This document shows positions 31,240-41,700 of a stretch of DNA of 64,000 bases, piece after piece. This DNA comes from Ryuthela nishihirai (taxonomy: Eukaryota > Arthropoda > Arachnida > Araneae > Heptathelidae): the NCBI GenBank assembly GCA_038380435.1, contig JAWZYU010000013.1, positions 9,127,901 through 9,191,900 of the forward strand, in the 5' to 3' direction. The stretch's first letter is position 1. Each line of letters begins with the position of its first letter. The position numbers were made by a program, and so were the translations under genes. The notes under the pieces are model-generated. The model was given only the letters and a program-made list of their open reading frames with translations, did not search any database and was not told the DNA's origin.

Positions 31240-32356
31240 GATGTTGGGGTACTCAGCATGGGAGCTGGCAAAAAGTTGCAGCTACACGCAGTCAGGTGTA
31301 AAGACCTTCCCTATCCTGTAAAGAGAAAAACCGCAGGAAGAGGAAACAGTGAGCCATGGTGGAACTGGCTCGGCTATCAACTGGGCAATGCTTTGAGACT
31401 GATTTTGATGTCTCTGAGGTAGTTTTGCATATGCAAATTAAAAGGATGAATGGCAGTCAGCTGATTCTGATATAACATTTCCCACTGAGGACTGAAAATG
31501 CAATCCCAAATGAGATAGCCTGGCAGGGATCACAACTTTGATGTGTACTGTAGGAGCAACTGCTGACACTGAATAGATAATGAAGGTTCATCAGTTTCAA
31601 TTTAAAGACTCTGGACTAGTGAAGTGCTGAAGGCCTCCATGCAAACACAGAAGGCCTAATGGTTTAGAGGGTCCAGCACTGTCACCACCAAATCCTGGGA
31701 GGAGTCATACATCTGGGATAAGTAGTGCAGTTCAACCAGACAAGTGTACAATAGAGGAAGAGCAATGAACATCAGTCGGCTTCCAAGAGAGGGAGGAGAG
31801 GACCTTGAGGATGTTCAATGTTCAATGCCCGCATACACTTGGACCTGAAATGTCGAATGTGAGATAAAAAGGTCAATTTTCTGGCGAAGATAAGACTGAG
31901 AAACTGGGTTTCTCCCACAACTGGAATCCCACACTGCCATGGTTGCTGTAGGAATGTTAAGTTTCCCAGTAGCCACACTGGCAAAGGAAAGTTTCCATGG
32001 TCGAGGTGGTGGTAATTAAGCTAATTTACCCAAGGAGTGACTGCAGCTGCCAGAGGAAAATTAATACTCACCCACTAATTCACACTTTCAATTCATCACA
32101 CCTGCCTACTTCCATCAAGGCAGGATATTTTCATTGCTAGGTACTATCCTAAAATCACATCTAATACCCAAGAACTTTGCAGTGTAAAAAACCATGGAGT
32201 GTATTTAACTTACTTGCGAGTTTCTATGGTTGCTGATAAGGCAACAGATAGTTAACTACAAAGTATTCTAGTAGGTTGTTCAAGGGTAAAATCTTATATA
32301 ACAGGATTATTGTGGTAATTAAACTAATTTATCCAAATACTGTGTTTGAAATCTTA

Positions 32357-32629
32357 TTAAACACTTTTTGAATAGATAACTCTGAGAGCATTTCCTCCTA
32401 AGAAACTTTGAGGAGGCCCCCATTCAGAGATTACATCATGAGAGAAATTCAGCGACTTATGGGGCACCATGGTGACTGGCACTCCACCAACTGCTGTCAT
32501 CTTCAGGAGTAGCTCAGAATGTTTGGAGGAAACAGTCTCCACAAGCAAGTCATTAGATCTTAGGCACTTGATGGTTTTTGGTGGTCCCATAAGACCTTCC
32601 AAACTCTTACTGATAAAAAAGGGGGACAT
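32357..32629 (-). pseudogene. I-like LINE ORF1 N-terminal fragment
   Basis: 90 open codons. PFFISKSLEGLMGPPKTIK and LRSNDLLVETVSSKHSELLL match the gag-like ORF1 of I-group LINEs, in which an RRM-like RNA-binding domain precedes CCHC knuckles. The reading frame upstream (to about 32757) is acidic and ends near the tandem 5' repeat. The knuckle-bearing half is not attached here but is found in the fragment at 33235-33860. Confidence 0.65.
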
Positions 32630-32749
32630 GTCCCCCCAAGTACCTGATCACCCGTGGAACGGATTATCAGGAATCATAGGGATGCACAAACAGACAGATG
32701 CTGGCAACGACAATTTAGATAATGAAGAAGATGAGACTCATGTACAGCC

Positions 32750-33157
32750 CTCTTAGCAGCACAGGCTGAATCCAAATTTCAGATTTCATGGTTGCTTATT
32801 TTGGGTTCAGTGCTCATGGTCCTTACCCACCACGGAGCCCAACAAGAAAATGCGCAATTGGGAATGAGGGTTGATTGGGTACTATACCCACACACCCAGT
32901 GAGCCAATCACAAAAAAGGAAAAAGAAATTCGAGAAACTTACCTGAATCTTCTCTCTTAGCAGCACAGGCTGAATCCAAATTTCAGATTTCATGGTTGCT
33001 TATTTTGGGTTCAGTGCTCATGGTCCTTACCCACCACGGAGCCCAACAAGAAAATGCGCAATTGGGAATGAGGGTTGATTGGGTACTATACCCACACACC
33101 CAGTGAGCCAATCACAAAAAAGGAAAAAGAAATTCGAGAAACTTACCTGAATCCTCA
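32750..33157. repeat. Tandem 204-bp duplication upstream of I-like ORF1
   Basis: Two copies of a 204-bp unit (32750-32953 and 32954-33157) appear identical over about 200 bp. Each begins CTCTTAGCAGCACAGG and ends ACTTACCTGAATC. On the minus strand each unit carries an AG-GTAAGT splice-donor-like sequence and the ATGAGCACTGAACCC that could start ORF1. This is the expected place of the element's 5' UTR and promoter. Recent duplication or assembly error are both possible. Confidence 0.85.
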
Positions 33158-33234
33158 CAATAAAATAAAGAGAAAAAATAAAAGATGTCTGAGGAATTAA
33201 ACTGGGTCACAAAATAAAGAAAACTGCAAAGGGT

Positions 33235-33860
33235 TAGTGTTTGGTGTTTTATGGCGCATTAGTAACTATGGTTATAATATGCCAACTGTAAAAGGAAAAA
33301 AAAAATGTGGGGAAACTCAACCTGTACCGAGACATGGGGAAGGCACTTAATGTACTGCATAGTAGTTTCTCGCCTCTGGATAAGAGATGTTCTGCATCAT
33401 TTTCCCATGCTGGACATCTCTTTTCATTTTAGACAGTCATGGGAATGCCTAGGATGGGCACCACTGCAATTTACACAGCTTACCATTTCAGCTGTACATT
33501 CCTGATTGCAGCAGCAAGCACAGGTAGATTGCCCTGACAAGCTGTATGGGTATGCCATATCTCAGCACTGGAAATAGCACACAGGGTTGGGAATATATGG
33601 TTGTATCTCAAAATGTAAACTTGCCTTGATGGAGGTATGCAGGCATGGTGAATCAAGAGTCAAAATTAGTACCCTGGTGGATACTAGTTTACCATCTTTG
33701 GAGATCAAAAAACTGCAGTCACTCCTTTGGCGGTTAACTCAGAGGATTTCCTCCTCAGAAACTTTGAGGAGGCACACTTAGAGATGACAGGAATTCAGTA
33801 ATTTATGGGGCATCATAGTGACACAGAAGTCTTCTATCTATAGACAGTTGTCTCTAATAA
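33235..33860 (-). mobile_element. I-like LINE copy 2: ORF1 knuckles joined to 3' end
   Basis: On the minus strand this encodes the second half of ORF1. KVSEEEI is followed by ISKDGKLVSTRVLILTLDS, FEIQPYIPNP, and a decayed set of CCHC zinc knuckles (YFQC, STCACC, CVNCSGAHPRHSHDC). ORF1 is then followed within about 60 bp by the element's 3' end (GCGCCATAAAACACCAAACA). ORF2 is missing altogether. Confidence 0.65.
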
Positions 33861-35173
33861 TCAGTGGATTACAGATTACTGGAGTCATATGAATAATGTT
33901 TGTGCAATATTTTCATTCTATGTATGAAGTTTCATATTGCCATGGCCATTACATATGTAGTTTATGCTGAACATCCTCCGAAAATAATTGGTAATTTAAT
34001 AATATAAAAAATTGTGATATACAGGATGACTGCATTGACAACAATGCTGATGTATGTGATGAGTGGACACAAAAGTGCCACACAGTTAAGTTTGATATAG
34101 GGGCTCCTATGTGTTTCTTCTATGGTGTCATGCATGAAATACAAAATGTCAGCCACCTGCATTGAAAATGCACATCAGCATGCATTTTCATTGCAGGTGG
34201 CTTTATTGCCATGCGAATCAATGAGTTTTATTTGTGTTTTAACAGTTTTCGTCACTCTGTGGCGATTTAGATGCTTAACCAATGTGTCCCAAATTTGGTA
34301 TGTGGGTTCCCCTTGTGCGACTATATTCAATTAAACATTTGAGTCCCTACCTATCATTGGATAAGGTTTAGAACCCCAAATGGTTTGGCAACAGTAGGTA
34401 GTGCTGGCATCACTCTGCTGTAACTTTCTCAGCTACATATTGCTGATGAAGAAGTTATCAATGAAAAAATGAATTGGAGGAGAAATTCATTTCATTTCTG
34501 CCAAACATTTGACAGGTGGTGTGCTGGTATACAAATATTAGCTGCAGTAAAGCTCACAGGGCATTGACATTACTTCTCACCTGATGATGCACTGAATTGT
34601 AGGTGAAGATGTTACAGTAGTTTTCAAATTATTTTTTGCATTTTTGTAATGGTTAAAAATAAATTATATTGCCCCAATCGCATATTTCCACTACCATTAT
34701 GGATATATACTTTGAAGTCCAAAGTAATTAATGTTTAGATTACTATATCAAATTCCAGCATTTTCAATTCAGAACAGTTTATTTTTCTATATTACACTGA
34801 AAATCAAAAGTTGGGCGTTTTGCCTTAACTGCAGTGGTCGTTAGCAAGACATAGTGAAGTTTAAATATAGTGCCTTTCTTTGTGGGGTGCTTGTATTAAT
34901 GAAAATGCTGTTTAATAAAATAGTTATGTCACCACCTTTTGACAGTATTAGTTTCTTATTTGATAGCTGCAAATTCATTACAAAAAAGAATTTTATCTGC
35001 TGACTTTTGCAATATCACTTTTTGATATAAATTGTTAATTTGAATGCTTTTGTTTGAATGACAAGAGTTTTTAGCAGTTAGGATAGTTTAAGAGTTATCA
35101 CCTCCATCAATTTTAATTTTACTACATACTTTTGTATTGAATAAAAATCATAGAAATCATGTGGAGTACTCAC
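33861..35173. other. AKAP1 intron 4, left of exon 35174
   Basis: A+T-rich intron sequence with no recognised element except a hairpin at 34151-34202. The first part of the intron downstream of the donor at 35173 has no ORF of interest; short frames in 34122-34334 cross the hairpin. Confidence 0.4.
34151..34202. repeat. 22-bp hairpin with one mismatch
   Basis: Arms AGCCACCTGCATTGAAAATG-CA (34151-34172) and TGCATTTTCATTGCAGGTGG-CT (34181-34202) pair with one mismatch around an 8-nt loop. It lies in an AKAP1 intron. Confidence 0.7.
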
Positions 35174-35310
35174 TGAAATTCCCTGAACTCTGTAAAGATG
35201 CACATAAGGGATACCATTTTCAGTGTAGCCAACTATATAGGACTGAAGTATCTGCCCTTGGGCCAGTTCTTCAAATGCAGATTTTGCATCAAGTGTCCAC
35301 CCAATTTCAT
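35174..35310 (-). CDS. AKAP1: AKAP1 penultimate coding exon
   Basis: This 137-nt exon starts after an AG acceptor (35311-35312, preceded by TTTTTGCTTT) and ends at a GTGAGT donor (35173-35168). Joined to the 68-nt exon it reads DDEIGWTLDAKSAFEEL, then QILQSYIVGYTENGIPY and VHLYRVQG. This is the SNase-like half of an extended Tudor domain, and human AKAP1 has a related stretch ending in a SPTGLPLIQLW-type strand. The apparent open frame runs past the donor to about 35078, but those extra residues have no family resemblance and read into the intron. It ends in phase 0, matching the last exon. Confidence 0.88.
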
Positions 35311-35464
35311 CTAAAGCAAAAAGCACACACATTATTAAAAGGTTAGGCACAGTTCACTTTGTAGCATTTAAATCTCTGAATATATGCACAATTTCTAAAA
35401 TCGCTTATACACTCTCTTGCAAAAAAAGTTAATACTCTGGTTGTCAGAAACTAAGATCTCATTT

Positions 35465-36060
35465 CTGAATTCTAGTTACACAGTTGTTTGTTCAGGGTTT
35501 TATGAAACAAGGGTAAATATGGACATGCTGTGCCAAACAATTTTAACTTTAGATAATTTAGATTATAACTAATAATACTTAAATATGATCTAAAGTAAAC
35601 CAAACGAGATGAATAAAAGGGTAATTAAAGGGACAATAAAATACATTCATAAAAAAAAGTTGAATTCTAGTTACACAGTTGTTTGTTCAGGGCTTTATTA
35701 TTTCTATATTTCAGTATAGTTCACGCTATTCAGTAAAACAATAAATAAAAAATCATGCAAACCCACAACCAATAATCAACAATGGGTGTAAAGGATTCAT
35801 CATAAAAATTGTAAATTGAAAATTGTAAATAAAAATTAAAAATTGTAAATAAAAAAATACAAAGCAAAACTTTGAAATATGTTTGAAATAACCAGTATTA
35901 TCATAAAAAGTAAAAAAGACTGTAAATGAGAGCTAAAACATATATGTTGATCAAAATGAAACAATGTTAAAATATGCTTAACATTAAAATGGTGTATTAA
36001 AACTCTCAATAGGTTGGATATTCTCCCAACCTGAAATAGCTAAGTGTCATAGTATTAGGT
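35465..36060 (-). mobile_element. Relic of I-like LINE 3' UTR
   Basis: GTTGTTTGTTCAGGGTTTTA (35479-35498) and GTTGTTTGTTCAGGGCTTTA (35677-35696) both resemble the 3' end of the I-like LINE, and both are preceded by TGAATTCTAGTTACACA, so a local duplication of about 197 bp is present. From 35740 to 36060, blocks such as AAATAACCAGTA and AAACATATATGTT resemble the 3' UTR at 57890-58070. No coding part remains. Confidence 0.45.
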
Positions 36061-36261
36061 GCAAAATTTGTTTTTGGAACAAAAACATTCTTTTAAACTT
36101 TTCGTAATCAAATATGTAAATTTGCATTTAACAGAATATTAATTTTCCACCAATTAATTCTGCTTAAAAAAAGGCTGAATGTAAAAATTATTCCTTTCGT
36201 GGTAGTAGAGATTAATCTCATGTGCTTGAGCAACACCTCCTACAGTAACAAGGTAAAACTA

Positions 36262-36826
36262 CACTGGTTTCCATAAATTAAGGAAAATCCCTATATTAAG
36301 TCAATGGGAAGCTAATGTCAAAGCTCTATAACTTCTAAAATATGTTTTTTGTTTTGGAAAATATGATTGTAGATAAAGATCTCAATCAATCAATATCTCG
36401 ATTTTCAACAATATTTGTTCAGTATTTAATGAGTTATGGAAATTTGAATATTTAACAACAGCAATGCCAGTCTTAAGAAACTTATTGTACAACACTGAAG
36501 AATAAGTAAAAGAATTCTTTACAGAGTTCTAAAATACAAACTTATTTTATTAAACACTTTGATACAATACTTATTACTAAGTTTTAATTAACTTCTGAAG
36601 TCAATTTTTGTGGCTGGTATTGTTATCACTAAATATTCAAACTTTCATAACTCGTTAAATATTGAACAAATATTATTGAAAATTGAGATATTGATTTATT
36701 TGATTGAGATCTTTATCTGCAATCAATTTTTCAAAAAAAAAAAAATTATTTAAAAGTTACAGAGCTTTGATGTCAGCTTCCCATTGACTTAATATAGGGA
36801 TTTCCCTTAATTTATGGAAATCAGTG
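36262..36826. mobile_element. Long-TIR MITE of Tc1/mariner type
   Basis: A 565-bp element whose two arms of more than 200 bp are reverse complements with roughly 10 percent differences. The left end is CACTGGTTTCCATAAATTAA and the right end is the complement of CACTGATTTCCATAAATTAA. TA lies outside both ends (36260-36261 and 36827-36828). The central 140 bp are unrelated to the arms. No ORF is present, so it needs a transposase from elsewhere. Confidence 0.88.
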
Positions 36827-39800
36827 TATTACATCACATAAAAATAATAATATCATGCTATTAGACTCATGTGCTGCCCATGCACAGCCAGCTTAAATAG
36901 GTAGATTAGTTTGAGTTAGCCTTTGAGCAGGGAACAGGAACGAAGTGACTACTGCTAGTGATTTATTCATGTTTACGGCTACGTATTTGCATAGTTCACA
37001 TTTATAAATGTTAAATAATAATATCCTCCCATTGTTGTATCCTTTCTGCCATGTTTATTATAGGAATAAGCCAAAAGTTTCCGGGTTTGGATTTCTAGAA
37101 GATGAAGATTTATGAACACAATGGTTGGCTGCAATACCAAGAAAGGATTTTGGTGTTAATTAAAAGTTTGAAAGTATGTTGAACTTAATTATTGTAGTTT
37201 GTTTCTATAATAAATAAGTTTAATTTTTGATTAAGTTTTGCATGCAAACTGATGAATGTGAAATCGAAGATGTGAACATATAACATTGCACGCTGTACTT
37301 AAAACTATTGTTATGGTTTGTTATGAAAAAATGGTGGTGGTAATTTCAAATCTAATGTTCAATTCAGAAATTTTGATACTATGCATTAAGTATAGGAATA
37401 TTGTAAACTAGAGACAACGTTCTTGTTTCCTGTTCTTAATGTTTAAAGTATGCAAATCACTTTGAAACACTTTTTTTTGGCAAGCGTCTTCCTAGTTATT
37501 GCCTTAAAACTTTATTGTCTGAGGCAGTAAAATCAAATTAACAATTATTTCATTTTTAGACCTGAAGCAAGATATGTAAAAATTAACCATGTTTTTTATT
37601 CACAATATTAAAAAATTTACTCTGTTATATATGTACACTATTAAAGCCCGCATTTTTAAAATTGATAGTTGTTGAAGTGATCTGTGAATGATCTAATTTC
37701 AATTTACATTAGCCAAACAACATATCCTTCCTGATATTTTTGAATCATGCTTCCATAGTTTACACTTTAAATTTTAAACATTGTAGTTATTTTTAGTTCA
37801 GTGAAATCATGGTGTATTTCCAGTTTGGGATCAAATTGTTTCACATTTTAATTAGTGATTTTTTTTTAGAATATAGAAATATTAATATATTTGTTTACAA
37901 TACCTTCAGTAGTAACATTTTGGCCTCAATAATTTTGCTAAGTAAATAATAATGACCTAACTCTTATTGGAGATATAAAATGATCAAACCATAAATATTT
38001 TGAAGCTAAAACATATACTATATCATTTATAAAATGAAATAAATATGTTAATGCTAAAATTGAAGTACATAATTGTGATAATACGATTAACATTAAGAGG
38101 TACTTATACAAGTTGTACTAAGTAACACTGGCATTGAATTGAGAATTGAGACATACTAAGGGTTCCCTCTTTTCACAAATCAGTCTGCTTTCAGTTATTG
38201 GATTTTATGCTATTGTTGAGCATATCTATATATCAGCATTTAAACCTGTGTTTAGGTTGCAAAATAATAAGGATTACAGCCTTTCCCAAAGGTAACATAC
38301 AAATATATGGCACATATCAGAATTAAATGCATTTATTTGAAATCAGTGGCCCACAATATACTTCACCTTACAGCCTACTAAATCACATGAGAATATGTTC
38401 ATGTGGTCCAGCAAAGCACACAAATATATTGTTGAAGCACCTCAACTGTTTTTTTTTATGAATATATTTTACTACACAGTGAACACTCAAATAACCTAAT
38501 CAAATTATGTTACTAGAAAGCATGTTAAGATGATATTCTGGGTATTTTAAAGCTCAATACATTCTTGAAGTACGATTAGAGTTTTGAAAATAAGCATACT
38601 GCCTGGCACTAGCTTGCAAGCTTACTAATGCTTTAATCCTTTCTGTGTTGGAACCATATTAATTGTTTTCATCTTTCGAATTCTAGAGATGTGAGAAGTA
38701 AACTTCATTCCTGTAGTACAAGGTTGTAAAAAAAATTTCATTCAGAATAGAAATCTGCACTTTTTTATTAACTGTTCCCAATCAGTTTAATTTATTTACA
38801 TTATATTATTTTGGAGCCTTTTAATTTCTTTGAACCTTTGCCTCTCTCCATTCATTAGTAAGTTGCTAACTGTGCAAATCCTTTTTGAGTGATGGCTACC
38901 ACCACTAATGTCAGGTCACCGTAGCTTGCATCATCAACTCACAACCTTATATGCAAATGTGGCTCACAGGTGTGATGTTGGACACTGCCACATTTGCACT
39001 TAGCCAGCACGGGGCTAAGGAGGTAGAGTGTAGAGAGAGAGAGAGTGAGCAAGTGAATAGAGCGAGTCACGTGTGCTTCATGCGCTCTGTGCGTGCGTGT
39101 TTGTGAACTGAAGCATCGTTCGTGAAGCGAAGCAAAATTTGTACGCAAATGGTGTTCGTAGACCGAGACGTTCGTGATCCGAGGTATCAATGTATTTATA
39201 TTCTAAGACAATAATGATGAGCAGTAACCCTTTGAACACTGAATACATTAGCATTATTTAGTTTAATTTTGATCAGTCTAAGGGTCCAAAGAGAAGAAGT
39301 TTAACAATCTTTTGGAGTGTTATAGAATGTAGTTATTAGCTGGCACATTTCCACATATTCGTTGATAACATTACCTGCTGGAACTTGACATGTGATTACC
39401 AGTCTATCAGTAGAGCTGATTTCAGTTCTTAGCTATTTGACATAAGCACCAGATACCTTTGTTGTGGCACTATACTGATAGAGATCTCAAATCTAAATTT
39501 AAAGAAACTTCATTAAAGTTACTTTAAAACCCAAAAAAGCGTGAAAAAATTGTGGACTTTGTGATGCATGTTTTGTAACATAACCATTGTTAATGGTGTC
39601 AGGCAAAAAATTGGAGCGTTTACTCCGATTTTTAGCATGTGCTTTAACAAATACACTGAAATTAGGAATTAAATATATATTTAATAGTACTACACTGTGA
39701 TTAAACTTAATTTATTACATTATTAAAATTTCTTAATATTAATGCAAACATTTTATATATCCATTTTTTATTGTTTATTTCATAAAGAGTGCTCTCGTTG

Positions 39801-39934
39801 ATGACTGTTATATATGTCTTCTGAAACTGTCAAAATTCTTTGTCATTATTCTGTGTATTTGCTTCGAAGAAATAAATGAATCTTATGTTAACTGTTACCT
39901 TTTAATTATTGGGAATTTTATATAGATAACTTAC
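36827..39934. other. AKAP1 intron 3, A+T-rich
   Basis: About 3.1 kb with no supported gene. A stretch at about 38935-39200 is less A+T-rich and includes AGAGAGAGAGAGAG and a block (GTTCGTAGACCGAGACGTTC, GTGATCCGAGGTA) resembling the subterminal repeats of some DNA-transposon MITEs. Its ends were not resolved. Confidence 0.35.
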
Positions 39935-40002
39935 CATCAAGAAATGTGACATTGCCCAGATAGCATTCTGTCGCTTGGAATGGTAAAGACATGAAGTCAC
40001 TC
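39935..40002 (-). CDS. AKAP1: AKAP1 Tudor-SN junction exon (68 nt)
   Basis: This is a small 68-nt exon, too short to stand out as an ORF. It was found because it continues the Tudor domain: SDFMSLPFQATECYL follows directly after LRQIR of the previous exon, and the family pattern is LRQIRSDFxxLPFQ. The acceptor AG is at 40003-40004 (TTTTGTAG) and the donor GTAAGT is at 39934-39929. Entry phase 2 and exit phase 1 agree with both neighbours. It encodes the linker between the Tudor barrel and the SNase-like half of the extended Tudor domain. The flanking introns are 8.2 kb (upstream) and 4.6 kb (downstream). Confidence 0.87.
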
Positions 40003-40454
40003 CTACAAAATAAAAAATGTGTTTCATCTAAATGAGCTTTGCATGTAAGTTCCATTACAATTCATTTGAAGAAATTTTTCAAAACCCTCTGCAGATTTCC
40101 TACATTTGCAATGCCACAAAAATACAGAATAGTAAATATCTGAGAGGTTAACTTAAATTTGACTTCTTAGAAAACACACATTTTTGTATTCAATTACCAT
40201 TAGGGTAATAAATAGTCAAAAAAATGAGAATCATTCTTACAGTTTAAAAACAATAGTAATAGAGTCAGAATTAGTAATTAGCAGTTTAATGCAAAATTTT
40301 TTAAGTGATTGCTTACTGTTCTTAAAAAAATGGGTAATTAAAAAAACAACAATCCTGGATTATAAAAAAGTAAATGTAAGTCCCTTTTGTGAAAAAAACA
40401 CAAAACCCTAACAGATTTTTAGCATTCAAAACATATTTCAAAATAACATTTATT

Positions 40455-41345
40455 TTTCCTCATCCTGAAGCAACCATGGGCTATGAAGGTCCAATAACCC
40501 AAACCTAGACCGTGTTTGGGTTGTTTTACCTCTGAGCGACACTTTTTTGCACACCATGGGCTAAATGGCCAGGTCACAAGGACTCTGAAGGCTCAGGGAA
40601 GGTTTGGGGAGGGACCCACTAGAACAGCTGTTGGGAGACAGATGGTAGCCTCCTGCCAAAGCCATCCAGTGTGTTCTTTAACGTACACAGGATATGGCTC
40701 TCCTGCACACGGGGCCACAGCTCAACGTCCCATCCGACAGATGGCAGCATTTCCAAGCCCATCAGTGTCCACTATTGACTATGGGCAGGGCACAGAGTTT
40801 TGAGGAGATAAATCTCAATGCTGACCCAGAATCAATGCAGTTCCCTCGAACCTGGAACTGCAGATTACGAGCCTGGCATGCTACCAACTGAACCACCCCT
40901 GTCCCCAATCAGATAGTGCAATTTAGTTCTTGAAACATCATCCTGAGATACATCTGCTGCATCTAGCAACTGTAGAACAATTCTAACAAGGGTACTGTTT
41001 GACATTGTCTGCCCACTGCACTCTAGGTCTCCCCCTCTTTCTGAGGCCTATAGGAACTGTTTATAACCCTATTCGCTAATCTACAGTTATGCATATGGGC
41101 AAATGGCCAAACCAATGGAGTCTCTCTGCACAATATGCTGCTCAAAGGAGATTGCCAACTCCTTTGCCCAATCTCATCATTACTTACAAAGTTGAACCAC
41201 CTAATGCCCAAGATACTAAGTAAGCATCTAGAATCAAAGACATCAAGTTTCCTGCTATATTGTTTAAAAAAGGTCCAAGAATCACTAGCACAACTAACCC
41301 TGGAAAGAACAAACTATAACAGCTCAATTTTAGTCTTTAGGTGAA
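40455..41345 (-). mobile_element. LINE-A copy 5, 3' fragment split by SINE-A
   Basis: The minus-strand 3' end of LINE-A is in two parts. 40455-40514 holds the GAGGAT-like tail and CCATGGGCT block. 40907-41345 runs up through the GLRKRGRP, SILG, and ETWTL coding region in broken frames. A SINE-A is inserted between them. The left piece keeps only a short CCTCATCC remnant of the GAT tail. Confidence 0.75.
40515..40906 (-). mobile_element. SINE-A copy 9, full length
   Basis: Complete SINE-A with tail at the left (TTTGGGTTGTTTTACCTC) and tRNA-like head at the right. The B box region is damaged by an insertion (AATCAATGCAGTTCCCTCG around 40830-40848). It is inserted in LINE-A copy 5. Confidence 0.8.
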
Positions 41346-41364
41346 TGCAGCAGACATCAACAAA

Positions 41365-41700
41365 ATTCAACTTCCTCTCACTCTATGGAGCATATTTGGA
41401 ATTACTTGACCAATAGCAATAGTAATCCTGCCCTTCAGTTCATTGATAAATTGTGAATAATGGTGGTGATAAACTGCATCTTTGATGAAACACCACAAAA
41501 AGAAATTGACTGGGTCCAGTGAATGAGGACACTTAAGATGGCCACCAAAACCAATATAGCAGCCTGAAGATTGCTGATTTAAACAATCTCTTACTTGCAG
41601 TTGTAATGAAGAGGTATGTCATCTTGTTGAAAATAATTGTTCCTTTCAGATCATCATCACCAATTATGACAACAAAAGGTTCTGAAGCATATCCTCATAT
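41365..41700 (-). pseudogene. Mariner-like transposase relic
   Basis: On the minus strand, shifting frames read a degenerate QQD block, then VRDCLNQQSSG, YIGFGG, then SLDPVNFFLWCFIKDAVY and INELKGRITIAI. This matches the order of the widespread transposase C-terminus FQQDGAPPH ... RSPDLTPLDFFLWGFIKDxVY ... LKxRI. The catalytic Asp of the usual PDLTPxDFF motif is replaced by an ordinary residue in DPVNFF. It is a short relic in an AKAP1 intron. Confidence 0.6.

Larger units (their letters stand above)
30164..32760 (-). mobile_element. I-like LINE copy 1 (RNase H bearing), internally deleted
   Basis: Minus-strand non-LTR element. Reading from its 5' side, it has an ORF1 N-terminal part (32629-32357), an inserted or duplicated segment (about 32012-32341), the C-terminal RT (31984-31772), RNase H (31239-30850), a C-terminal zinc region and a 3' end TAAAACCCAAAAGAACCAACC. 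Most of ORF2, including the endonuclease and RT catalytic core, is missing. The RNase H and CCHC-type ORF1 point to the I group of LINEs. Confidence 0.75.

Noticed and set aside
35078..35173. Extension of the AKAP1 exon frame beyond the GTGAGT donor
   Set aside because: Residues after the donor have no Tudor resemblance, whereas splicing to 17828 restores the conserved C-terminus in phase.
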